Source of the DNA: Methanosarcinales archaeon
GTDB taxonomy: Archaea; Halobacteriota; Methanosarcinia; Methanosarcinales; Methanosarcinaceae
Reading direction: 5' to 3'
Assembly (NCBI GenBank): GCA_012329085.1
Contig: JAAXQB010000227.1
Coordinates: forward strand, 1-5,046
Length of the DNA: 5,046 bases
Of the stretch, positions 1-5,046 are shown piece by piece. Each line of letters starts with the position of its first letter. Position 1 is the first letter of the stretch. Position numbers and translations under genes: made by a program. Under the pieces are notes generated by a model. It was not told where the DNA came from. It was given only the letters and a program-made list of their open reading frames with translations, and did not search any database.

Positions 1-65
1 GAAAGCTCATTCGGAAAGCTCATTCGGAAAGCTCATTCGGAAAGCTCATTCGGAAAGCTCATTCG
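1..65. repeat. Five perfect 13-bp tandem repeats (GAAAGCTCATTCG)
   Basis: The 13-base unit GAAAGCTCATTCG occurs five times without a mismatch and begins at the first base of the window, so the run may continue to the left. Each unit is the left arm of the first hairpin (GCTCATTCG) plus a GAAA spacer. The last copy supplies the left arm of the hairpin at 57-77. The absence of mismatches suggests recent expansion, for example by slippage at a hairpin arm. I see no coding potential that makes sense here: 13 is not a multiple of three, and no gene-like protein results. Confidence 0.95.
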
Positions 66-259
66 GAACGAATGAGCGTATGAGAAAATCTCTGATTTTC
101 GAACGAATGAGCGTAATCACTCGTTCTTTTAGAACGAGTTTAATAAAATCTCTGATTTTAGAACTAATGATTGCAATCGCTCGTTCTTTTAGAACGAGTT
201 TAAGAAAATCTTTGATTTTCGTTCTAAATGAGCGTTTGCTCATTCTCAAAGAGAATGAG
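57..259. repeat. Array of alternating three-base-loop hairpins (types A and B)
   Basis: This stretch is almost entirely perfect inverted repeats. Type A hairpins: 57-77 (arms GCTCATTCG/CGAATGAGC, loop GAA), 119-139 (ACTCGTTCT/AGAACGAGT, loop TTT), 180-198 (CTCGTTCT/AGAACGAG, loop TTT) and 239-259 (CTCATTCTC/GAGAATGAG, loop AAA). Type B hairpins: 84-100 (GAAAATC/GATTTTC, loop TCT), 144-160 (TAAAATC/GATTTTA, loop TCT) and 204-220 (GAAAATC/GATTTTC, loop TTT). All have three-base loops. A is joined to B by TTTAA-like linkers at 139-143 and 199-203. Unpaired right-arm copies of A lie at 104-112 and, decayed, at 165-172. It is not CRISPR: there are no unique spacers of even length. Likely alternatives are a REP/BIME-like element, a MITE remnant, or a transcribed 5'-leader structure for the gene at 290. 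Confidence 0.9.
101..220. repeat. Two tandem copies of a 60-bp unit within the hairpin array
   Basis: Bases 101-160 and 161-220 align end to end with 52 of 60 identical. Each unit contains a right arm of hairpin A, a complete A hairpin, a TTTAA linker and a complete B hairpin. A shortened third version, lacking the A hairpin, is seen at 66-100. The difference at the outer B pair is compensated: T144 with A160 in the first unit becomes G204 with C220 in the second. The unit length is a multiple of three, so both strands stay open and give artefactual repeated peptides. Confidence 0.88.
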
Positions 260-289
260 TGTTGGCTCGTAAATTATCATTTATGAATT

Positions 290-1186
290 ATGCTATTTCC
301 AAGTAAATACAAATGTATTGGTCTTACTAAATCTCTCCCTGCTATTGATGATGATAAAAATAACACCATTTATTTTTTAACAGAATACTTAATCGCAGGA
401 ACAGATGATAACCCTTCGATATATTTTGTAAATAAAAATATAGACAACGAAAGTTTATTGCAAAGCGTAGAATCGCTTGATTTAATTGCAAAAGGGAATG
501 AGATAGTATGGCATGATAAAGAATTAAATATAAAAAATCGTACCCTTTTAATAGATGAAGCATTAGAAATATGTGCAAATAAAAAAGATGTGACAACTGT
601 AATTTTTACAGGAATAGATAAACACATAACATTTGTACATAAACCAGACCTTTCAGAATCACTTGAAATAGAAATAATTGATATAGTCCCACCAAAGCCT
701 GCATGGCTTATATATGTTATTGAGAAACTTGAATCTGTAAATTTATTTGGGGATTTTGGGATTCGGTTTAGTAAAAATATCATAGACCTTTCAAAATTTG
801 AAGGTACGCAATCAGTATTTCCGTGCTCTGCATCAGGACTTAAAGGCAAATATTTAGATTCGGATACTATCACAGAAAAAGGCTCATTGCTTATTGGGTG
901 CGAAATATCAAAAAAATTGTTTGAAACAAAGTTTGAAGGACTTGGATTTGATTTTATTAATATTTGTCCATTTAAATCAGATCTATTTAAGCCTACAAAA
1001 CCATTCATAACAAGGTGCTGTCTTACAGAGAATTCTGGACTTACTAAATTAAAAGGCATAGATGGCGTAGTTGTGCATTGGGGTGCATCTGAGTTTGATA
1101 TTGCAGAAGCAATAAAGAAACTTGCACTACACCTTAGATCTAAAAATAAAAACAACAATATAAATTATGAAACTTGCAGTAGTTAA
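290..1186 (+). CDS. Conserved-looking protein of unknown function, 298 aa, coupled to the dehydrogenase gene
   Basis: I do not recognise this protein with confidence; it may belong to an uncharacterised family of methanogen-type archaea. It has no signal peptide and no clear membrane helix, so it is probably cytoplasmic. Visible landmarks are a VPPKPAWL segment (residues 133-140), FPCSASG (177-183), IGCEIS (202-207), NICPF (224-228), a CC pair at 243-244 and a VVHWGAS stretch (261-267). The cysteines C179, C204, C226 and C243/C244 lie 17-25 residues apart in the C-terminal half and could bind a metal or an iron-sulphur cluster; this is inference. The ATG at 290 is preceded directly by an in-frame TGA at 284-286, so translation cannot begin further upstream. 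No Shine-Dalgarno sequence is seen. Its last 20 bases overlap the next gene in another frame, suggesting co-transcription and translational coupling. The tail after about residue 283 is Lys/Asn-rich and probably disordered. Confidence 0.88.
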   Translation: MLFPSKYKCIGLTKSLPAIDDDKNNTIYFLTEYLIAGTDDNPSIYFVNKNIDNESLLQSVESLDLIAKGNEIVWHDKELNIKNRTLLIDEALEICANKKDVTTVIFTGIDKHITFVHKPDLSESLEIEIIDIVPPKPAWLIYVIEKLESVNLFGDFGIRFSKNIIDLSKFEGTQSVFPCSASGLKGKYLDSDTITEKGSLLIGCEISKKLFETKFEGLGFDFINICPFKSDLFKPTKPFITRCCLTENSGLTKLKGIDGVVVHWGASEFDIAEAIKKLALHLRSKNKNNNINYETCSS

Positions 1187-2165
1187 AGGCGATGGAATTG
1201 GAAGGGAAGTTATAACAGAAGCTATTAAAGTACTTGATGCATTCAATCTCGATATTGAAAAAATTCCTCTTGAAATAGGTTATTCAAAATGGGAAAAAAC
1301 AGGTTTTGGAATAACAGAAGAAGATATAGATATTTTAAAAACGAGTGATTACATTCTTTTTGGAGCAATCACAACCCCAAAGAATAAAAATTATAAGAGT
1401 GTGCTTTTAACTATTAGAAAAGAGCTTGACCTTTATGCAAATGTTAGACCAATTAAACCAATTGAAGGTATAAAAGGTATAGGTAAAGACAATTTTGATT
1501 TTGTTATTGTGCGAGAGAATACAGAGGGAATGTATTCTGGAATTGAAGAGTCTGATGAGTTTGGAGCATATACAAAAAGAGTTGTGACTTATGAATGTTC
1601 AAAACGAATTGCAGAATATGCATGCGAGCTTGCAAAGAAAAGAAATGATAAAGTCACAATTGTGCATAAATCAAATATTCTAAAATCTGATAAACTTTTT
1701 TTAAAAGTAAGTTCAGATATTGCTAAATTAAATGGTGTTGAATATGATGATGCATTAGTAGATTCTTTTGCTTATCATATGATGGCATTTCCTGAAAAAC
1801 AAGGAGTTGTTGTGACTACAAATTTATTTGGAGACATTTTAAGCGATTCAGCCGCAGCTCTTGTTGGGGGACTTGGGATTGTTCCAAGTGCGAATATTGG
1901 GAAAAAATATGCGTTTTTTGAGCCAATACATGGAAGTGCACCTGATATTGCAGGAAAAAATATTGCAAACCCAATTGCTGCAATACTTAGTGTAAAAATG
2001 TTACTTGAACATATTGGATTGATTGAGGAGGCGAATATTGTGTATGAAGGAGTATGCCATGCAATAGAAAAGAAAATTATAACGACTGATCTTCAAGGGA
2101 GTGCAACAACAAGTGCAGTAGGAGATGCAGTTGCTAACTATTGTCGTGCATCATTAAAATGTTAG
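1167..2165 (+). CDS. leuB: 3-isopropylmalate dehydrogenase-like NAD-dependent beta-decarboxylating dehydrogenase
   Basis: This 332-residue protein has the normal length and full motif set of the isocitrate/isopropylmalate dehydrogenase family, which oxidatively decarboxylates 2-hydroxy acids in the cytoplasm. Motifs in order: KGDGIG (7-12), LLTIRKELDLYANVRP (80-95), VRENTEGMYSG (115-125), HKSN (167-170), NLFGDILSD (219-227) and HGSAPDIAGKNIANP (255-269). By alignment to the Thermus enzyme from memory, R84, R94 and R116 bind substrate, Y123 and K168 are catalytic, and D199, D223 and D227 hold Mg2+ or Mn2+. D260 in the APDIAGK segment indicates NAD rather than NADP. L80 and L81 sit where isopropylmalate dehydrogenases contact the isopropyl group, whereas isocitrate dehydrogenases have Ser/Asn there, so LeuB in leucine synthesis is the best call. 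Homoisocitrate (AksF) or citramalate-pathway activity cannot be excluded, and leuC/leuD are not present here. The ATG lies inside the end of the preceding gene. Confidence 0.9.
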   Translation: MKLAVVKGDGIGREVITEAIKVLDAFNLDIEKIPLEIGYSKWEKTGFGITEEDIDILKTSDYILFGAITTPKNKNYKSVLLTIRKELDLYANVRPIKPIEGIKGIGKDNFDFVIVRENTEGMYSGIEESDEFGAYTKRVVTYECSKRIAEYACELAKKRNDKVTIVHKSNILKSDKLFLKVSSDIAKLNGVEYDDALVDSFAYHMMAFPEKQGVVVTTNLFGDILSDSAAALVGGLGIVPSANIGKKYAFFEPIHGSAPDIAGKNIANPIAAILSVKMLLEHIGLIEEANIVYEGVCHAIEKKIITTDLQGSATTSAVGDAVANYCRASLKC

Positions 2166-2170
2166 CACAA

Positions 2171-2235
2171 TTTCTTTTTTATCTATGGAATGCAAGAAAT
2201 GAATTTAAAATTTTTTTTTCTTTCGTAAAAAAATT
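2171..2235 (+). terminator. Probable T-rich transcription terminator after the dehydrogenase gene
   Basis: Two T-rich tracts follow the TAG at 2163-2165: TTTCTTTTTT at 2171-2180, and nine T followed by CTTT at 2211-2223. The second can also pair with an A-rich run (AATTTTTTT at 2209-2217 with AAAAAAATT at 2227-2235). Archaeal RNA polymerase terminates at T-runs on the non-template strand, so these are plausible ends for the upstream transcript. In such AT-rich sequence the call is only moderate. Confidence 0.45.
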
Positions 2236-2263
2236 ATTAAAAATAGTATTTTATAGTTCAACC

Positions 2264-2271
2264 TATAAAAA
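2264..2271 (+). promoter_or_regulatory. Possible TATA box for the binding-protein gene
   Basis: TATAAAAA in the context ACCTATAAAAATTG resembles an archaeal TATA element. If used, transcription would start near 2290-2297 and the leader of about 110 bases would carry the double hairpin at 2333-2375. An inverted 8-base pair (AATAGTAT at 2242-2249, ATACTATT at 2298-2305) brackets the site and could be an operator, though it may be chance in AT-rich DNA. Other TATA-like strings exist nearby, so this is tentative. Confidence 0.3.
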
Positions 2272-2332
2272 TTGATATATTTAATAAGAATAAAAATATA
2301 CTATTGCATTATTAATGGATAATATACCCAAT

Positions 2333-2375
2333 CAAAATCAAAGATTTTTTTAAACTCATTCTGAAAGAATGAGCG
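2333..2375 (-). repeat. Dispersed, inverted copy of the A-B double hairpin
   Basis: Read on the minus strand, these 43 bases match 178-220 of the left array at 38 positions. The A hairpin is CTCATTCT (2355-2362), loop GAA, AGAATGAG (2366-2373). The B hairpin is AAAATC (2334-2339), loop AAA, GATTTT (2343-2348). Two of the five differences are the two sides of one A-stem pair (A:T here, G:C in the array), so pairing is kept. The outermost B pair is lost here. The copy ends 28 bases before the start codon of the binding-protein gene, in the place where a promoter or leader would be. Confidence 0.88.
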
Positions 2376-2403
2376 ATGTAACAAATTTTCAATAAGCCCA
2401 TCT

Positions 2404-3330
2404 ATGATTTTATCATTATTATTGATAATGTCTATGATTTTTTCAATTGGTATTGTTGCTGCAGAATCGCCAGAGCGAATTGTATCACTTGCACCAAGTA
2501 ATACTGAAATTCTTTTTGCAATAGGCGCAGGAGATAGAATGGTTGGAGTGACTACATTTTGTGATTATCCAACTGATGCAAAAGACATAGAAAAATTGGG
2601 TGGGTTTTATCCTGATGCTCCTGAAAAAATAGTTAATGCAACACCTGATATTATTTTTGCAAGACCACATAATAAGGAAATGATTGAAGGTATAGGAAAA
2701 ACAAATATTACAATTTTTATTGATGAAAAAAATGTAGAGGACATATTTGAAAATATTAAATTAATTGGAACTCACATAGGAAATTTACCTGAAGCAGAAA
2801 CATTAGTGAATGATATGCAAAGCCAATTACAAATTATAGAAAATGTAGTAGAAGGAATTCCAATAAATCAAAACCCTCGAATCTTGTATATAACATGGCA
2901 TGGCCCAATATTTGCAGCAGGTCCTGATAGCTTTATTGGAAATATAATTAATATTGTAGGCGGCATAAATGTTGTAGAGGAAGGAGATTGGTCTGTTATC
3001 GGAATTGAATCTATTGTGGATATGAATCCAGATGTTATAATTGCTTCAAATGAAATGGTTCAAGATGGAATTATAACAAATCCTGCATTATCAGGAATCG
3101 ATGCTGTGGCAAATGGAAAAGTGTTTGTTATGAATGATGAAAATATAATATCAAGACCAGGACCACGGATTGTAGATGGTATTGAAGATATGCATTCTAT
3201 TATACTTCAAAATTTAAAACCTGAGTTAGAACCTGAACCAAAACCAGTAGTTCCAGGATTTGGAATAGTTGCTACAATACTTGGATTTTTTGTATTAGCG
3301 AAATTAATGCAAAAGAAAAATAAAAAATAA
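2404..3330 (+). CDS. BtuF/FepB-like ABC-transporter substrate-binding protein with PGF-CTERM anchor
   Basis: This 308-residue protein is a periplasmic-binding-protein fold of the cobalamin/ferric-siderophore class, acting outside the cell membrane to capture a corrinoid or iron chelate for an ABC importer. Residues 1-20 form a hydrophobic signal segment ending in VAA/ES. The family opening RIVSLAPSNTEILFAIGAG (25-43) is followed by the VTTFCDYP region (49-56), and RPGPRIVDGIED (251-262) is the usual C-terminal lobe motif. A Pro/Glu linker (272-283) leads to PGFG (284-287), a hydrophobic stretch to about residue 299 and a KKNKK tail. This is a PGF-CTERM signal, processed by archaeosortase A. 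Two N-glycosylation sequons (N78, N101) are visible. The ligand cannot be fixed from sequence; corrinoid is slightly favoured by the BtuF-like CDYP region. Permease and ATPase genes are absent. The signal peptide lacks the usual Lys/Arg before the hydrophobic core, yet no in-frame ATG, GTG or TTG lies between this ATG and the upstream stop at 2362. Confidence 0.9.
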   Translation: MILSLLLIMSMIFSIGIVAAESPERIVSLAPSNTEILFAIGAGDRMVGVTTFCDYPTDAKDIEKLGGFYPDAPEKIVNATPDIIFARPHNKEMIEGIGKTNITIFIDEKNVEDIFENIKLIGTHIGNLPEAETLVNDMQSQLQIIENVVEGIPINQNPRILYITWHGPIFAAGPDSFIGNIINIVGGINVVEEGDWSVIGIESIVDMNPDVIIASNEMVQDGIITNPALSGIDAVANGKVFVMNDENIISRPGPRIVDGIEDMHSIILQNLKPELEPEPKPVVPGFGIVATILGFFVLAKLMQKKNKK

Positions 3331-3469
3331 ATTATAGTATAAATTATGTTGATTTTTTGAAATAGATTGTCATTACATAAAATTATAATTTTTGCGAATA
3401 TTGTAGATATTTATTATAATTTTGCTAATCTATTGAAACTCTTGCCAATATTATTGCTTTCATAATTTT
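3331..3469. other. Convergent intergenic gap with AT-rich imperfect repeats
   Basis: These 139 bases separate two genes that face each other, so promoters are not expected; termination for both is. T-runs suit the plus-strand gene (3387-3393), and A-runs in plus orientation suit minus-strand termination only weakly. A loose motif, TTGC-N-AAT followed by ATTG, recurs near 3391, 3421 and 3441, and ATTATAATTTT appears near 3382 and 3413. No gene or RNA is evident. Confidence 0.5.
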
Positions 3470-4855
3470 TTATTTTAAATATATTTCATCTTTCACATAC
3501 TTCGCATTTAACCAAAAACAATGCTTTGTATATTCCGTTGCGTTTGTTAATCTGTCTTTTACTGGTAAACCATAACAATCTTCTTTATTTCTTGCGTGAG
3601 GTCTTACATGACTAATTCTATTCTCTATTTTTTTAGGAAAATATGTTTTTCGAATTCCTTTATCAGTAATTTCTTTTACTATTTCTCCTTTATTTATTGT
3701 TACAATAGTATTGTCCCAAACTTGTTTGACTTCCTCTATGTCAGAATATGCCATATTCCAAAATTTTACTTTTTTCAATGTTAAAATTCCGTTTTTAAAT
3801 TTGTAGAAAACAAAAAAGAATTTTTGTTCTAAAATATGTTTAAAATCACTTTCTTCCCAATCTATTTCAACTATTTCTTCATATTTGAAGTTTTTGAAAG
3901 AAATATCTTCTTTTGGAAGATTATTTTCCTTTAATCGAATTGTTTTTACTTGAATATCTGCTTTTTCAAATTCTTCAATTTTCTTGTTTAAACCAATTCC
4001 TAAAATTGCTTTGGTAAGGTTAGCAAAATAACTCTTTGCTTTTCTATTTAATTCAAGATTGAAGTGTTCTTCCATTTCAATAGAAGTTTTTCCGTAAAAA
4101 TGTTCAAATTTTGAAATTACAATTTCTTCAATTGAAGGTAGTTGCTCAAAAATTGTTTCTTGAGTTAGAATTTTACCATAGGTGGCTTGTTCTTCTTGAG
4201 TAATATTTGCAATTATATGATTTACATAACCTTGTTTTAAAGAATATGCTCTTTGTTTTGCTTTAATTTCATTAAAAGGTTGGTTTCTTAATGATTTTTC
4301 TGCTGTTGAACCTTTGGTGCAAGCACCTAAATAAAATGTATCTCCTTCCGATAATTCGTGTGCTTTTCCGTCCTTTATTTTTTTATTAATAGTTTCCCAA
4401 TCAAATTTAATTATTTGCAAATCTTGATTTGGATATTTCCAATCGTCAACAAGTTTGATTGGGTAATCTATTAAATCTTTCTCTTTGTCAGGTAGATAAA
4501 AGATAAATAATAAATGAGCGTTCTTTTTCCAAAATGAACTGTTTTCAAATTCTTCTTTATGTACTTCTAAATAATTGATAATATTTAATACAATTCTTTC
4601 TTTTGATCGAAATTCTCCGTTTTTGAGTATCTTCAAAGGGCTGGATTTAAGTTCCATTCCAACTTGGTCAAAGTCTGCTTCTGCTTTTGGATTTGGCTCA
4701 TATCCGAAATAAAATTTTTCCAATATTTGACCAAACTTGCCTTTTCCTTTGTAACTGTGTTTTTCAATTTCAACACCACAAGATTGTCTTAATGTCTGAT
4801 TCTTTAGTTTTTTAGCAAAATCAATAATCGAATCTGCTAAATTTGCTTTATACAT
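3470..4855 (-). CDS. Sau3AI/MutH-family restriction endonuclease, probably GATC-specific
   Basis: The protein is 461 residues from the ATG at 4855, or 467 from a TTG at 4873; the ATG is preferred because neither has a ribosome site. Sau3AI, at 489 residues, is similar in size and likewise has two MutH-like halves. In the N-terminal catalytic half, GQILE (42-46) and ADFDQVGMELKS (60-71) match the MutH active-site pattern: E46, D61, E68 and K70 correspond to MutH E56, D70, E77 and K79. GDTFYLGACTKGS (171-183) and KAKQRAYSLK (198-207) follow, as is usual in the family. The C-terminal DNA-binding/regulatory half shows KTIRL (304-308), FWNMAYSD (365-372), HVRPHA (416-421) and CFWLN (446-450). The expected reaction is Mg2+-dependent double-strand cleavage of unmethylated GATC; specificity is inferred from the family. 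It should protect against foreign DNA and needs a GATC methyltransferase, which is not in this window and may lie beyond the right edge. The gene looks intact and is probably horizontally acquired. Confidence 0.9.
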   Translation of the reverse strand: MYKANLADSIIDFAKKLKNQTLRQSCGVEIEKHSYKGKGKFGQILEKFYFGYEPNPKAEADFDQVGMELKSSPLKILKNGEFRSKERIVLNIINYLEVHKEEFENSSFWKKNAHLLFIFYLPDKEKDLIDYPIKLVDDWKYPNQDLQIIKFDWETINKKIKDGKAHELSEGDTFYLGACTKGSTAEKSLRNQPFNEIKAKQRAYSLKQGYVNHIIANITQEEQATYGKILTQETIFEQLPSIEEIVISKFEHFYGKTSIEMEEHFNLELNRKAKSYFANLTKAILGIGLNKKIEEFEKADIQVKTIRLKENNLPKEDISFKNFKYEEIVEIDWEESDFKHILEQKFFFVFYKFKNGILTLKKVKFWNMAYSDIEEVKQVWDNTIVTINKGEIVKEITDKGIRKTYFPKKIENRISHVRPHARNKEDCYGLPVKDRLTNATEYTKHCFWLNAKYVKDEIYLK

Positions 4856-4973
4856 AGAAAAATTTCTTAGCAACTTTAGTTTCTAATAAAAATTTTAATC
4901 TTAATTAGACTTGTTGCAAATTAGAGATTATGCTTATGAGAATTTTGATTTACCTCTCTTTTTACTTTCCCAA

Positions 4974-4980
4974 TTATATA
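4974..4980 (-). promoter_or_regulatory. Possible TATA box for the endonuclease gene
   Basis: On the minus strand TATATAA, preceded by CCTAAAAG, resembles an archaeal TATA box with a purine-rich upstream element. It lies about 120 bases before the ATG at 4855 and just inside the hairpin at 5000-5020. Transcription from here would give a leader of roughly 90-100 bases. AT-rich context makes this a weak call. Confidence 0.25.
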
Positions 4981-4999
4981 CTTTTAGGAAGTTTTGATA

Positions 5000-5020
5000 G
5001 CTCATTTGGAGCAAATGAGC
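5000..5020. repeat. Third-site hairpin of type A
   Basis: Arms GCTCATTTG (5000-5008) and CAAATGAGC (5012-5020) pair perfectly around a three-base GAG loop. The GCTCATT/AATGAGC ends are those of the left array's A hairpins, and AAATGAGCGTTT (5013-5024) is identical to 226-237. The TTTAA after it (5022-5026) matches the A-B linker, but no B hairpin is recognisable before the window ends. It lies upstream of the minus-strand endonuclease gene. Confidence 0.85.
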
Positions 5021-5046
5021 GTTTAATTTTTAAGGTTTTTCAAAGC

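Noticed and set aside
1..259. CRISPR array
   Set aside because: Repeats are hairpins packed almost without spacers, the intervening pieces are themselves repeat arms, and no cas gene is present.
46..286. Open frames on both strands across the hairpin array, giving repeated peptides such as RSFRTSL and KSLIF
   Set aside because: They arise because the 60-bp repeat is a multiple of three and the inverted repeats leave both strands open. There is no ribosome site, and the peptides resemble no protein I know.
370..1158. Long minus-strand frames opposite the 298-residue gene
   Set aside because: Shadow frames: Ser/Ile/Phe-rich, without domain motifs, opposite a convincing plus-strand gene that is coupled to leuB.
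2240..2403. Cobalamin riboswitch before the BtuF-like gene
   Set aside because: I see no B12-box-like conserved core. The leader is AT-rich with only the repeat hairpins as structure.
3596..3784. Small plus-strand frame within the endonuclease gene
   Set aside because: It is antisense to the well-supported C-terminal half of the nuclease and Phe/Tyr-rich as expected of a shadow frame.
4512..4522. AAATGAGCGTT string inside the endonuclease gene, resembling a hairpin arm
   Set aside because: No partner arm is nearby and the bases encode part of the protein (Asn-Ala-His-Leu) in frame, so chance similarity is more likely.
4930..5046. Plus-strand frame from ATG 4930 open to the window end (39 codons, hydrophobic beginning)
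   Set aside because: It runs straight through the intergenic-type hairpin, has no ribosome site and no recognisable motif, and is too short to support. Sequence beyond the edge could change this.

Overview
The window reads as AT-rich (roughly 30% G+C by eye) euryarchaeal chromosome, most likely from a methanogen or methanotroph-related lineage of the Methanomicrobia/Methanosarcinales type. The main evidence is a secreted protein ending in a PGF-CTERM archaeosortase signal (Pro-Gly-Phe, membrane segment, basic tail). Supporting evidence is an isopropylmalate/isocitrate-type dehydrogenase with archaeal motifs, T-rich terminator-like tracts, and no Shine-Dalgarno sequence before any start. I cannot assign a genus.

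Layout: 1-259 is a repeat array. It opens with five perfect 13-bp tandem repeats that run off the left edge, followed by alternating perfect hairpins of two kinds with three-base loops, partly organised as a 60-bp tandem unit. Next come two overlapping plus-strand genes: an unrecognised 298-residue protein (290-1186) and an NAD-type beta-decarboxylating dehydrogenase, most probably 3-isopropylmalate dehydrogenase (1167-2165). A 238-bp gap (2166-2403) holds T-rich terminator-like sequence, a possible TATA box and a second, inverted copy of the double hairpin. A plus-strand gene for a BtuF/FepB-like substrate-binding lipoprotein-like protein with PGF-CTERM anchor follows (2404-3330). A 139-bp convergent gap separates it from a minus-strand Sau3AI/MutH-family restriction endonuclease (3470-4855, or 4873 with a TTG start). 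The right edge holds a third, single hairpin of the same family (5000-5020).

Functionally the window is a patchwork: a probable two-gene operon with an amino-acid biosynthesis enzyme, an orphan uptake binding protein without its permease or ATPase, and a probable GATC-cutting nuclease whose methyltransferase is not in view. I count only four GATC sites in the window, fewer than composition predicts, which fits exposure to a GATC restriction system.

The most unusual content is the hairpin family. It occurs in three separate intergenic places, each near the 5' side of a gene. Copies differ by paired substitutions that keep the stems intact, so the folded form appears to be what is conserved. 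No transposase is visible.
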